64,000 nt of DNA from Bilabrum cf. latius (Eukaryota > Bigyra: Bicosoecida > Bigyra > Bicosoecida): NCBI GenBank assembly GCA_965178125.1, contig OZ237769.1:591120-655119 (forward strand), read 5' to 3'. Positions 44,234-57,300 of the stretch are shown here, in pieces. The translations under genes and the position numbers were made by a program. Positions within the stretch are counted from its first letter, which is position 1; each line of letters starts with the position of its first letter. The notes under the pieces are model-generated. The model saw only the letters and a program-made list of their open reading frames with translations, did no database searches and was not told the origin of the DNA.

Positions 44234-45487
44234 ATGAGTAGTCTGCGAGCTATCATTGAGCAGCGCCGGGCCAAAGCCTCCGCGAGTTCAGCGCCAGCTG
44301 CCGTCTCAAAGCGATTCGTGCGGCGTGGAGAGCTGCGAGCCAAAGGGTCGACAGCCGGCGAGCGCCGGGGCCGCAGCGAGCAAGATTCGGAGAACCCCAG
44401 TTCAGAAGCAGAATCGCAGCCGCGTAAGAGGTCTCGAACGGAACCGAGCACCAATCAAGCATCGGCTGGTGCCAAGTCTGCAGCACCGGACATTCCAGGA
44501 GCATCGCAAGACAAAGATAGTTTCGACCGAGCTTGCAGCGTGCTCAGATCGCAAGGCATGCCGATTCGACTTTTTGGAGAGAGCGAATAGGACGTAGCAC
44601 GCAGGGCCAGCCAGTACTCCCGCGGAGACGACGTGCTTGGCACCCGCTTAGGCCTCGAGCACCACCTCGGCGTGAGGCGACGCACGGGGATGGAGGGCTT
44701 GCAGGAATACGGAGCACCTTCCATTCATGAGGCGGGGAAATCTGCTCCGCCCTCGCTCCCTGCTGGGAGTGCCTCGGCGGGTGCACCGGCGCCCTCCTCC
44801 TCCTCCTTCTCTTCGTCCTCGTCAATGCCGGCGAGCGCGACCCCGAGCCACTCCCTGTCCTCGTCCGCAGACCAGTTCTCGTTGGCCGGTGCCCAGTTCG
44901 TGCCCCCCCGGGACAGGGCAGAGGCTCTCTCCCGCATGGCCCGAGTGGCGGGCTACTTCCAGGGGCTCTTGCGGGGTTGGGAGAACGAGTGCGAGGCCAG
45001 GGAACAGGGGGTTGCTGGGGCACGCGAGGGCAAGGGGGGCACTGCGGCTGACCGCGCCGTGGGTACGAGCCAGAGGAAGAGGATCCAAGCTGAGCTACGC
45101 CGGTGCAGCGAGTACCTGCTTCCGCTGTGGGGGGCGTGCAGGGAGGGCACTCTGCCTCTGGACGTGCTGGGGCACCTGGAGGGCATGGCGGGGGCGCTGG
45201 CCAAGGGGAGTGTGACGAGGGCGCTGCAGCACCACGTGCAGTGGAGCGTGGGAGAGCAGGACTGGATCGTGGGTGTGACGACGACGGGGATCCACGCCCG
45301 CGCGGGGCGCAACAAGCTGTTCGAGCAGGATGTGGCGCACGTGATGAACGACGAGAGGCAGAGGAAGATGGCCGTGGGGATCAGGGCACTCATTGCCTTC
45401 GCGCAGAGGAGCGGAGAGGGCGTGTCCGCACGAAAAAGTGCCGAGGTGGGCTCCTCGGCCGGGAATGTGAAGAAGGGCTCTAGCTGA
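44234..45487 (+). CDS. PRPF18: Pre-mRNA splicing factor PRP18
   Basis: ATG 44234 (MSSLRAIIEQRRAKASAS, in register with human MDILKSEILRKRQ) to TGA 45485-45487, 417 residues, one TAG at 44588. The PRP4-like motif is SVLRSQGMPIRLFGESE, matching REIRRLRxxGEPIRLFGETD. The Prp18 domain follows: YFQGLLRGWENECEAREQG, RCSEYLLPLWGACREGTLPLDVL, WIVGVTTTGIHARAGRNKLF and VAHVMNDERQRKMAVGIRAL, aligning with the conserved core including GVTMVGIHARTGREKIF. PRP18 acts with Slu7 in the second catalytic step of splicing. The upstream frame is open to 44057, but homology places the start at 44234. A Ser-rich insert lies between the two domains. Confidence 0.93.
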
Positions 45488-45726
45488 TGCCGACGGCTGC
45501 GAGGACTAGGCCTATCCGCGGTCAGCATAAGAGTGGGGGTCAGTGCTCCCAGCTGTTTATGCATGGATTCTCGTCAGTGGTGGCCTCTGCTGATGGCATG
45601 CTGTGCATGCACTCTCGCACTGCACTGCCAGCTTGATCGACAGTGTGGACGAACGTCATCCACAAATCACATCGAATACACGTCGAACAACAGATTGTTG
45701 ACGCAAAGTTTGTAAATATTACTACA

Positions 45727-47130
45727 ATGGCAAGTGAAGCGGCCTAGAGACGGGCTGTACTCGCAAGACAAGCGGTTGCACTGGGCTCAACGCAAGTGGC
45801 CGCAGAGTCGGAGCTTGCCGCTGCCGCAGAGGCAGATAGCTACAGAGTGCGAGTGGATGAAACAAAGAAAAGAGCTGTGATGGAGGCACCAACCTACGAC
45901 CAGTTTCATCAAAGGGTTCTGGCCACTGACCTCGTTCCATTGGCAGGCAAGCAGATTCAAGGCGAGCTGCTTGGAGGGCAGCGACCTGCTGGCTCTCAGG
46001 AAACGTCAGCTGGAGATACACAATTATCTGGTATTTCACCGGCTGACGGGGCATTTCTCTTGGATCTAACGCTGCCTAAATCAGAGAGAGGCGGCGCATC
46101 AGGCAGTGGACTCAGGTCTTGGACGTAGCTTGCCGCAGCTTCTGCAGCGAACGATGCGGATCGTTTGCTTTCTGGCACATGGGCAGATGGAATGCCCCGA
46201 CTGGGTAGGCGTCGTGGCGTGGCAGCTTCCCGCGATGCCCGCCGCCCGCCCGCTCCCGTGTACACGCCGTCCACTCACGAGCGGCTGTCCCTGTCGGCCA
46301 TCGCGGCAGAGGCGCTGCGACCCTGCGGTGGTGTCTAGGGCGCTGTGGCAGCAGGTGGGGATAGTGGGGCGGCTGGGGAGGGCGTCGTGGCGGCCGCATC
46401 CAGTGTGACCAGTGCATCAGCAGCAGCTAGATCTACTCAGGGCCCTGGCACCAGTGCTGGCAAGAGCAAGAGTAAGGGGAAAGCCAAGGGGGGGAAGAAA
46501 GGGGCCTCTTCCCTCCCACGCACTCTGATGCAGCTGGAGAGGGACTGGAGAAGGGAGTCCCGGGCAGCAACAGGGCAAGGGCAAGGCTATGGGCTTGGTG
46601 CTCGGGATGGCAGAGTGACGCTCATGCGGGGGCTGGGGCCCAGGCGGCTGGCCCGCCTGACTGGCCTGGAGGTGGATGCCGGTCTGCTGGGTGACGTGCT
46701 GCAGCTGGCGGAGCGGTATGGTCCATCCCAGGGAACAGGGGAGCTTCATGCGGCTGGAGGGGCTGGCGAGATGCAGAAGACGGACTCACGGGCTGAGGCC
46801 CAGGCCCAGACCCGCTGGGACAGGGAGGCCTTGGGGTGGGTGGAGGCAGTGATGGTGGACAGAACACCGAGGGAACAATCCAGGTTGCCGTGGGCTAAGG
46901 GATACGTGGCTCCGGGGGGAGACGGGGCGGGGGTAGCTGACCCCGGCGCTATGATAGGCACGGCTCGACAGCTGAGGATATCCGGTCCTGCCCGGCTGGC
47001 GTGGACGCTGGTGCGAGCCGAGGCACGGGAGGCTTGCAAGGCGTTCTTGGGGCGGTGCGTGGGGTACGGAGCTGGCGCAGAAGATGTGAGTGCGAGGGCC
47101 AGGCAATTGCAGGAGGCTCTGCTTGGTTGA
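45727..47130 (+). CDS. CCDC103: CCDC103/DNAAF19-like dynein arm assembly factor
   Basis: ATG 45727 (MASEAA-UAG-RRAVLARQAV) to TGA 47128-47130, 467 residues, further TAGs at 46126 and 46336. The N-terminal helix AAAAEADSYRVRVDETKKRAV and YDQFHQRVLATDLVPL match the CCDC103 start (LTADEKYKRENAAKLRAV... YEEFRGIVLASHLKPL). The C-terminal block LMQLERDWRRES...GPRRLARLTGLEVDAGLLGDVLQLA and ARLAWTLVRAEAREACKAFL match the RPAP3-like helical region (YRDWRRHL...LGELLVAL... [20 protein letters not shown]). In animals and algae the factor supports outer dynein arm assembly, which implies motile flagella. The central 150 residues are low complexity. Confidence 0.75.
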
Positions 47131-48374
47131 GCGCTGGCATCCAGATATATGTTCCATGTTGGCGGCCATATGTCGCACGTGTGAAGCTAAGACTACCAGA
47201 AATGTGCTATCTGTATCCTAGACGTCTATTTAGTTTTTCAACTGCGATCTCATATTTAGATATCCGATCTCATGTTTGAAAGTACACCTTACCCCTCAGA
47301 GTTGCTCGTGATGATCCGGATAGCGCAAACTAGTCTCCCAATCAATCAGACATGGCAAGTCCTTGACAAAGCTTTGCAGGATGGCGCTGCTCTAGGCCTG
47401 TTTATCCAGGTCCGAGCTGAGCCACTGCACCACTCAGCCGAGGAGGAGGGGGAACTGGGAGGGTGGGAAAACGAGTTAACCCAAACTCCGTCCCTCTCCT
47501 GAACACAGAGAGAGCTGCAACACATAAATCCGGTGCGCGTCGATCACGGTTGCGACCGGCCCTATACCGTAACAAACGGGGAGACATGGCAACCTGCGCT
47601 CCCATTATCGCATCAAACCCGAACCCCATCCGGCGTAAGGTATAACAAATTATTCTGGTAGACTATTATTCTGGTATTCCACAAAATATCAGATCCCCCC
47701 CTCACTTTTGGTCCCCGGAAAGGGGAGGGTCCTGAACACTGTGAACAGTCCGGGGGTCCGTAGACCAGGCCTGCCGACTCGTGCAGCGACCAAGATTCGC
47801 TCCGGCCAAATATCGTCCATTCCTACCGGGGATTTGGTAATTTGCAGCCAGTAGCGGTATAGGTGAGGCCAACTAGTGCCCCAAGTGCTGGTTCTGGCCC
47901 GATGTCTGCCTCTAGTTTTCGAGAGGCACCGAACCGCCCCTTCACATTGTACAAGCACATACTTTCGTAAGCTAAGCTACAGTTCAAAAATGGAAATTGT
48001 AGCCAGGTTTCGTCCCCTTGCTAAGGTAGCTACATGTACCCGTACCCATACTGACCAATACAGCTGAGTCCTGGCAGAGGGGACCCGCATGTCGTGCTTC
48101 CTACCTTTTTCATGCATTTTCTGCTCCTCTATCGCAGATAAATAGTCGACAATAGGTAGCTTTTTTTGTCAAACTCCATGATTTTGCTGGTAAGTCAATC
48201 TGTAGCCCAACAATATTTTCCACAAACGACAAAACGTGTTTTCCACCCACTGCCAGTGGCAGCGTGGATGGCCCTCCGAGGAGTCCCTTCCCCGTCGCCA
48301 GAGCGGATTCAAAGAGCAGGTGCACTGGGGCTGGGATTAGGGGTGCGGGGCAAGTATGGTATCATAGCCGGGTC
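47131..48374. other. Intergenic region with one small open frame
   Basis: 1.24 kb between the CCDC103-like gene and the large surface-protein gene. A plus-strand frame at 47272-47502 (76 codons, MFESTPYPSELLVMIRIAQT, TGA stop) has ordinary composition, but I recognise no family; tttgcag near 47380 could be a splice acceptor inside it. The rest (47640-48260) is AT-richer with a GC patch at 47690-47900 and shows no repeat or RNA gene that I can support. Confidence 0.3.
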
Positions 48375-51300
48375 ATGCACTCCTATTTCTCCCGACTTTT
48401 ATCAGCCAGTCTCCCCTCACAGCAGCCAGTCCTGCTCCTGCTGCAGTTCCTCTGGAGCATAGCCCAGCCAGCCCCGAATGAGGCCCGCCAGGTCATGCAG
48501 ACTGACGCACTTGATCCAGATGGGATTAACCACCTTAACATGGGGCAACAGGGTAGCCATCGCGACCGAAGGCTCAACCTGGCAGATGATGGGTACGTAA
48601 CTTTGAGCTCCGGGGCGAACGGGATGCCAGCCCTGCCCGCGAGCACAGCGTTCGGAACGTGCATCGCAAACCTGGGAAACCTCGACAACGATACAAACGG
48701 GCTTCCGGAGGTTTTTGTGGGAGCCAGAAAAGGTGCCAGTGCCAGCAACATCGGGACGAGCTTCATTGTGTCGCTCACAGCGACGGGCACGGTGGCTTGG
48801 ACCAAAGAGGTCGGGTAGGCCAACCTGGCGGATGGGTCAGGTGAGCGGTTCGGGGAGGACTGCATCTCTCTAGGACGGATGACGGTCGATTCAAATCGCA
48901 CCACTGTGGCAATTACTACGCTGGAAAAATTCAGGTTATGGCTGATCAACCTGAGACCGAACGGTGAGGTGGCTAGCTACTAGGTCATCTCGACGACGAC
49001 GGGACTTGAGCCTGGCGTGACCTTCAACCAGTAGATTCGAAGTGTAGCCGCCCCCGGTGATGTTGATGGAAACGGAGTGCAGGATCTGCTGGTCAACGAG
49101 TGGGACTTGGGAGGTTCCAACTACAGGACGTCTCTCCTTTTCCTAACCGTAAGGGGCACTGTTCGGGAGGTCTTCGAGCTCTCGATACCGAACGCTGATG
49201 ACGGTAGATTTCGGACCTTGAGAGTAGCCCCCATGGACCCATGGACGTCTAGCAGCATCACCATAGCCACTTCAGATTACCGCGAGGGGTTCCCAAGGGG
49301 AGTTCGGATCTTCGAGATGGAAAGGAACTCAACCACGCCTGCCTTCACTCTGGTAGGATCCGTACTTACGACGTCGGACAACTTCTGCTGCTCGACGCTG
49401 CTCTCGAGATCATTTGCATTTTTAGCAATATGGATACCAGAGTAAGACGTATATTGACAGCAGGGCCTGCTGTGGATGTATAGCGGTTGCTCAATCACGT
49501 GATCCATTGCTACTGCTTTGACCCTGCCACGCTTCCCGCGCCTCCCCCCGCAGCCAAGACGCCGACTCCAACCCCGAGCTGGTGATCACAGACTTTAGAT
49601 ACAACAATGACAGAGGGAGGGCATACTTGGTGTACCTGAATGCCACCTACGGGATAAAGGGCATGGTGCCTTTTGGTCCGGGGCAGGATTACATGCAAGT
49701 ATCATCCAGCCCTGCCAAGTATTTCGGCACGGCGGTCGACTTTATCGGCAATCTTGGTAATGGTGGCAAGCCAACACTCATGGTAGGCAGCAATTATGGC
49801 TTAGCAGGGGCTTCTGGCCGAAAAGGCAATGCATGGGTCCAGACGATGCCCGAGGGGGTCGCCGTGGTCACCTCATCCCACCGCATCGCAAGCAACTAGG
49901 GCGGCATTGGCTCGGTCTCGGGCAGCAAGTTCGGTACTGCCGTCTGTGCCATCGGAGACCTGAATCGGGACGGGATCAATGACATGGCCATCGGGCAGGC
50001 CTCTGGTGCCTTGCCCACCAGAGGCAATGTGCGGATCGCCTTCATGGACGCTGACGGGACGGTGGGCTCTGTGCAGACCATCTCCAGCACCAACGGCATG
50101 GGAAATAGTATAACACGTCAATTTGGAATCTACATGGCATTCCTCAATAGACAGACAGGGTCATCCTACGATACCCTAATAGTTTCAGATGACTTTGACA
50201 GCAACGATGGCTACGAGCGTGGGGCGCTGTGGATCCTGGAGCTAACGACGACAGGCTCTGTGCAGTCCAAGCAGCGCATCGGGGACAACGAAGGTCTCAA
50301 TGGACAAGGAAGACTTGGTCTGTAGAGCCGTGACCATTTTGGCCGCTCAGTGGCCGTGGTGGGCGACATCGATTCCGATGGGCGAGTAGAGATCGCAGTT
50401 GGGGCCGAGCACTTAGTATCTGCCGGTTCGGGCACCTTGTTCATCATGTCACTCTTCCAGAATCACACGGTGGCCTAGTGGAGCAAAGTATCTGCCACAG
50501 AGGGGGGATACTAGCCATCACCCTTCGATACCAGGATGTACCAGAGCCTTGCAGCAATCGCAGACTTGGACCAAGACGGAGTGCCAGACGTAGCTACCGG
50601 CACCAACTTCGTATCTGACTGCGGAAGCAGATGCGGGGCCGTCATTGTCTTTTTCCTTCATTCGAACGGCACCGTCAAGGACCAGCAGCGGATCTCACAT
50701 AACACAGGCGGTCTTGGGTCTGTCCTTGCGGCGGGCGACAACTTCGGCCGCGGGCTCTACTCGCCCGGTGACTGGAACGGCGATGAGATTCCAGACCTGC
50801 TGGTGGGCAGCTACAAAGATCCTGACGGGGGCAGCGCGCGAGGTGCATTCTACCTTATGTACATGAATCGCGATGGCACGGTCAAGTCGTCGGTCAAGTT
50901 CTCAGACACCAAAGGGCAGCTGGATGTAGACATCAAAGCTGGAGACAACTTTGGCTACTCGTTCATGCTGCTGTCATCGAGCATAGGCAACAACCATAGG
51001 ATTGCTGTGGGTCCATCTACTGACTCTGGCTACGTGGAGGTGATTGATATCTTCTCAGCCGCATCCCTGGCATCTCCATCTCCGTCGCCTACCCCATCTG
51101 TGACTCCCTCGACCTCCAGCAGTCCCACGCCAAGCATTACGTCTAGTGTCACCAGCAGTCCCAGCAGCTCGCCCACGCCGAGCATTACGTCTAGTGTCAC
51201 ACCGAGCCCTTCCAACAGCCCAACGCCCTCAAATAGCCCCACGCCCAGTGTAACGCCCAGTGTAACGCCGACCGCGACCCCGTCCATCACCCCAACTACG

Positions 51301-54300
51301 ACACCCAGCACCACACCAGGACCCGTCGCCTCCACGGCCCTGTGGGCAGCAGCCAGCCAAGAAGCGTCGCTGCCTCACTCCAACGGCCCTGCTTTGGTGC
51401 TGCAGGGCACAGGGCCGCTGGTGCAGCTGGCGCGGGTGACGGGATACTCTGGCGCTGCGGTGGATCTACTGGCGGGCGTGGAGTTGCTGGTGGGACCGTA
51501 CAGCTGTGTTGGGGTGCAGGCCATCCCGTCAGACACGTAGGGCAGTCAGCTGCGGTCAGATGAAGACTTCTCCATCAAGTGCCCCAGCCTGCCAGAGGGG
51601 GCAGGCGGGCCGCACCCGGTCACCCTCAAGCACGTGCTGGGCAGCATCGATGTGGTACAGGAGGAAGGCTCATCGACCCCGCTGTTGCTGTCGTATGACC
51701 CCCCCAGCATCGCGGACGTGACGCCTCGTGCCATAGAGCTGACGGCCATTGCCAACTTGACCTTTGCCATCACGGGGGAGGGTTTCGGGCCCACTCCTGG
51801 CATGCTGGACTCTGTGTGGGTGGGTGGTGAGAGGTGCTACCGGGCTACGTGGGTGTCTTCCACCGAGGTGCGATGCGACGCTGTGAGAGCCGATCGATTC
51901 AGCACCAATGGCGTGGTGGTGCGAGTGCTGGCCACTGCAGCCGGCGCCGAGCCTGGATACATGGCTAGCATCAACGGGGAGCAGCGCATCACTTACCCGG
52001 ACCCGCCCCGCCCTGTGGGAGCCTCCCCACAGGACATCCCGTGTCTGGGCCGGTCTAACGTGACAATCTTCGGCATCAACATCGGACTTGAATCTGGATC
52101 GAATGCCGTGGTGCGAGCCACGATCGGCTCCCAGCCTGCCCCTCGCTTCCTCCGCGAGACGGATTTCTCCCTGCAGATAGACGTGCCCCCGGGGGTGGGT
52201 AGAGACCAGAAGGTGGGTGTGGTGACCGCATCAGGCATCCAGGGCCAGTCGCTTCAGGGCATCCTGCAGTACGAGCCGCCCGAAGTGCAGGGCATCAGCA
52301 CCTCTCCCGCCACCGTGTACTCAGCCCTGGATGAGCCATACAACGTGACCATTAGGGGTAGGAACTTCGGCCCCAGGGAGGTGGTGGCCATCCGCACCGC
52401 CACGGTGGGCGGCAACCGGTGCCCCCAGGTGCTGTCCGTCTCGGACAGCGAAATTCTGTGCGTGGGGGTAGAGGCGCCGTGGTCGGACAATGCAGTGCTG
52501 GTGGACGTGCAGGGGCAGACGGGCTTTGATCTGTCAGTGTTCGAGTACTAGCCCCCCGCCGTGGTATCCGGGCTCCAGCCGGCGAATGGCCCCACAGTGG
52601 GAGGCACTGTGGTCACCATCACCGGTAACGGACTGGGGTAGGTGGCTACCATGGATGTCGAGGCCGTATTCATCGGTGACAGAAGATGCACAGACATTTC
52701 GATCCCGGCGGCTCACGTGGGGTAGTAGATCGTGTGCAAGACACCCAGGGGAACGGGGGAGGGCAACGAGGTACTGGTGGTCACAACACGCAATGGCAAT
52801 AGCACGTTCCAGGGGGAGAGCCGGGTCTCGTTTGACTACGATACTCCCAGCGTCAATGGCATCAGGGCGTGCCAGGGGCAGTGCGGGTCAATCGCACTGC
52901 GCGGACAGCAATCTCCTTGGAGCTAGACGGTGATTTATGCGGGCAACTTGAGTGCGAGTGCAAGGGCCACCGTGGATAACGCGGGGAACCACGATGGCCT
53001 GCTGACGGGAGCCAGGCTGGTGCACGCCACGGGCGGGGCGGCGCAGTGGTCGGTGGACTGCAGCCAGGTAGCGACGGAGCGTGCTGGCTCAAGCGAGCAG
53101 GACCAGATCGAGGCCGTGCAGTGCCAGGTGCCCAGGGTGCCAACGACGGGCGTGGCCAATGGCGAGTCCGCCGAGATCACGCTGGAGTTTGCCGTCGACG
53201 GACAGACCAGCACGGCAACCGGGACTGTATCGGCGCTGACAGTCGTGGGCGCCCCTCGAGTCGACAGCATCCAGCCAGCGGATGCGCCTGCCACGGGGGG
53301 GAACGCCGTCCATCAGCTGACAATCCAGGGAGCCTCCAGCGCAATTGCGGCCCGGCTTCACGCTTCCTTGCTACAGCAGACATCGAGCACCCAAGTCATC
53401 GCGCGTCCGACCTGGCTGCTCTAGGACGGGTCTGTCAATAAAACCGCCCTGTTGCTCGCTGATGCATCCGCAGTGGTGCCAACGGCCTTCTTGTTGGCGC
53501 CGGGAGCACCCGAACTGGACGACTGGGCGGACCTAGGCCTTGCCCAGGTGCGCGGGGCAGAGCTGGGCAGGTCCGCAGTAGGGCTGCTGCGTGCTACCGT
53601 CGGAGGCCGCCCGTGCCCTCTGGTTGCGTGGAGCACTCAGGAGGAGCTCTTCGTGGCCGTGCCCCCGGGGGTAGGAGCTGCGGCCAAGGTGCTGGTCCTA
53701 ACGGCAGGAGGCCTCTCGAATCAAGACCAGGCCACCCCTGTGACGGTGAGCTACTCACCCCCTCAGGTCTTAGGGGTGTCCCCTCTAGTCGCATTGATGC
53801 CCCCCGACTGGGATGCAGGGGCTTCGGTGGACGTGCAGGTAGAGCTGACAGGTCTGGACCACGTGGCTGGACGGTCCAGCTCCGGTCCAGCCGTCTCGAT
53901 CCAGCTATCGGACAGCACTGCAGGTCTGAACGCAGAATGCATTGCGCTGCAGCGTCTGGCAGACCAGGCCACCGGAACGCAGCGACTTTCGTGCCAGTTG
54001 CCCCTGCAGCCCTTTGATCCCGACTTAGCCCCCCTCCGAGACCTGGCTGTGCAGGTGCAGGTGGCAGACCAGAGCGTCACCACGCAGGTGGGAGTACTCA
54101 CGCTCGTGGGGCGGCCGATCGTCACGGGAATTCAGCCCAATGTGGCCAGAACGGCGGGCGAGGGGAATGCCACGCAGGCGCCCGTGACGCTGGAGGGGCA
54201 AGGCTTCGGCACACTGCCTGGGCACGTCGGCGGGGTTAAGGTGGGCGGGGTGCCGTGCCCGTTGGTGCAGTGGGTCAGCTCTAGCAGGCTGCTGGTGGCG

Positions 54301-57300
54301 GTGCCTCCAGGTGTGGGAGGCGGAGTACCCGTGGTGGTGCAACTGCAGGCGGGCCTGACCTCCCAGCCGGGCCCCAACAGCGAGCTGTAGTACGAGCTGC
54401 CGGACGTCAGGGCCATCGAGCCCAGCTACCTGTTCCTGGCACCCGTCGAGGGCAACTTCACCGTGACGGGGCAGCACTTTGGGCACTCGCAGCAGAACTT
54501 AGACTACATTGAGGTGGGTGGCGTGCGGTGCCAGCGATCTGTGTGGGTGGATGGAGCCACGGTGAGGTGTGTCGGGCTGGATGGCAGTCGGCTGGATCCG
54601 GCGTCGTTAGACAGCCGCCGGGTGCTGGTGCGCACATAGGGGCAGACCAGCATTGCCAACGCTCTATTCGAGCCGGTGCCTCCTCCAATCGTGCAGGAGG
54701 TGGCGCCGGCCCAGGCGGCCGCGGGCTCAAACGTTGTGATCCTTGGCCGTAACTTTGGCTACGTCGCATCCGACCTGCTGCGTGTCACGGTGGATGGCGT
54801 GCCGTGTGCCAGCTAGCAGTTCCGGTCCAGCTCCGTTGTGACCTGCCGACTGCCTGAGCCCAGGGCGTGGCGAGTGGAAGCGTCCAGCCAGGGCAACACC
54901 ACGGTACTCGTTGGCCTGTCCGTGCGCGTGTCCACTCTCGGGGGTCAGCGGTCAGATTAGGCCACATCAGCCGTGGTATCGTATCCCAGCGTGGGCGCAG
55001 TGCTGCCCTACGTCCCTACTGAAGTCTTGGGCTGGAGGGAGCGAGGAAGGCCGGATACGCTGATCGTGAGATGGGTGTATCCCCGGGAGGAGTGGGCGCT
55101 GCAGGGCATGACGGAGCCCAGCGAGTACCACGTAGAGGTGTTCTCTGTGGCACAACCGGAGCTTGGAGGTAAGCAGTAGCGGTTCCGTGTGGCCGAGATC
55201 GAGAGTCGCAGGGAGGACGAAGACACGGTGGTCATGCGGCACACACTGCAGATCACCGAAGCGGGGCCCGTGCGCGTGCGAGTACGCGCAACTAGTTCTG
55301 CGGGCGATGCACCATGGTCGGAGTCGACCGGCGCCATCCCGCCCAGCTGCCTGGGGACCGAGTTTCTGGCCACCCATCTAGACATAGGAAGGTGGACGTG
55401 CCTACCATGCGCTTCGGAAGCCAACCGATGCAGCGGAGGGCCAGCGCAGGTAGTGGAGCCGGCTACAGGGTACCAGCGCATAGGATGGAGCGCCGGGCGA
55501 CTGTCGTTTGCGGCATGTCCCAACCCCGACAGTTGCATCGTCGTTGAGGCCAACAACGGAAGTGGCCAAGCTGGAGGCATCGAAGGCACAGGACAGGCAC
55601 GGAGGGTGCAAGGAGTCGCTGCTGATGATGACGGGATCCTCCGAGCAAACAGCCAGGTGGCTCCGGCTGGGTCTGCCCCTGGCTGGGTGCGGGAGGGACT
55701 GGTGGACGCCATCCGACAGGTGTGGCCCATGGGGAGCGACAGCCGAGGAGTTAGCCTGGCCCTCGCATCCAGCTCTGGGGCATCAATCGACAAGCTGCTG
55801 GAGGAGGCCACGTTGGACGGAAGCTATGCCTCGTGCGCGGAAGGCTACAGCGGGACCATGTGCCAGAGATGCGTGCCGGGCTACACCCGCTGGGGGGTGC
55901 ACGGCTGTGCCAAGTGCAGGACAGGCGCCGTGGTGGTCCTGGTCTTCATCGTCGTCTTTCTGCTGACCATCGCACTCGTGTCCTACCTCGTCATCAACGC
56001 CCTTCGCAAGAGCTCGCACCAGCTAATGATGCGGATCGAGAGGATAACCGCGGTCTAGGAGAAGAATCCTGATGATGATACAATGGCATCAAGGGGCTTG
56101 GACATGTATGCAGCTGGGCAGCAAGGTAGTAGCAAACACGAGGGCCAGGGAGCACGGGAGGCTGCATGCAACCCCCCTGCCACCCCGATATCCTCCTCCA
56201 CCGCCCGGCTTAATGGAACAGAAGTGACGACAAGTCCGGCAGGCATGGCACAATCTATGCCTCCTGCAGACCCTGTGGGGCCCAAGTTCCGGGTTGCTAT
56301 CCTCAAGATCATTTTTTCCCACGTTTAGATCGTGGCTATCGCTTCCAGCTTTGACCTGCGATGGCCTGCCTCCCTGATGGAGTACTTCAATACGCTCAAC
56401 ACTGCCACGTCGGTGGCCAGCGACGTCCTCAGCCTCGATTGCTTCCTGCAAGACGAGACGGTGTCACTCGGAATCGGGTTAGACGGTGGTGGCACCGGCA
56501 ATGCAAGCGGCGTCTTGGCTGCATCCAGGGCCAGTAGCGGGGTCTCGGGGGCGACAGATCTGGGTGGCCCGTGGCCGCACATTGACGAGGCCGGGGTGGC
56601 TGCCTTGACTGCCTCGCAGACCGAGCGCCACGCCTCTCTCATCTCCATGACCATGCCCGATGGAGGCCTGGCTGCCATCATGCCCAGTGGGTCATCGTTC
56701 CTGGCCAAGTCAGTTGTGGTGCTGCTCTTGCCGCTCCTGCTGGTGGGGTTCGTCGCTCTATTTTGGCTGGCGCTCGAGGTGTCTGACGGGTGTCTCTTCG
56801 AGGAAGAACCCGATGGTGAATAGGAGGGGCAAACAGACAAGCCGGAACAATAGGCCCATATGACCAGCGAATCCCAGGCGACTGTCACGGTATAGGGCCC
56901 CGCCTTTACGGTGCAGGTGCACACGGGCACGTCTCGCGCCGCCGCACCTGGCACCCCAACCCCCACGCAAGGCGCCCGCCTCGTCATCCAGGCTGCTACC
57001 GAGAGTGATGGCAGAGGCAGTTCCATGGACAAAACGATGCACACAGGCAAGCCTCAGCCCAGGATGAGCAGGCGACGTTCGTCCTTCGCTGGAGTAGTGC
57101 CGCTAGCGGGGGAGGCCAGGAGCGGTAGTCTGCTGACCAAGATGGGCGTGGATCTGAGCGTGGCTCGGGCGACGTACTGTGACAAGCTGCTGGTGACCCT
57201 GGTGGTGCTAGCCTTTCTCATCCACCTCAATGTCACGCAGACCAGCCTGCAGATGCTCACGTGCCACGATATTAAGCCCTCGGTGGATCTGGACGGAGGG

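Noticed and set aside
51064-51330. Independent minisatellite in the giant receptor
   Set aside because: It is an in-frame Pro/Ser/Thr stalk with irregular units, best treated as a protein linker.
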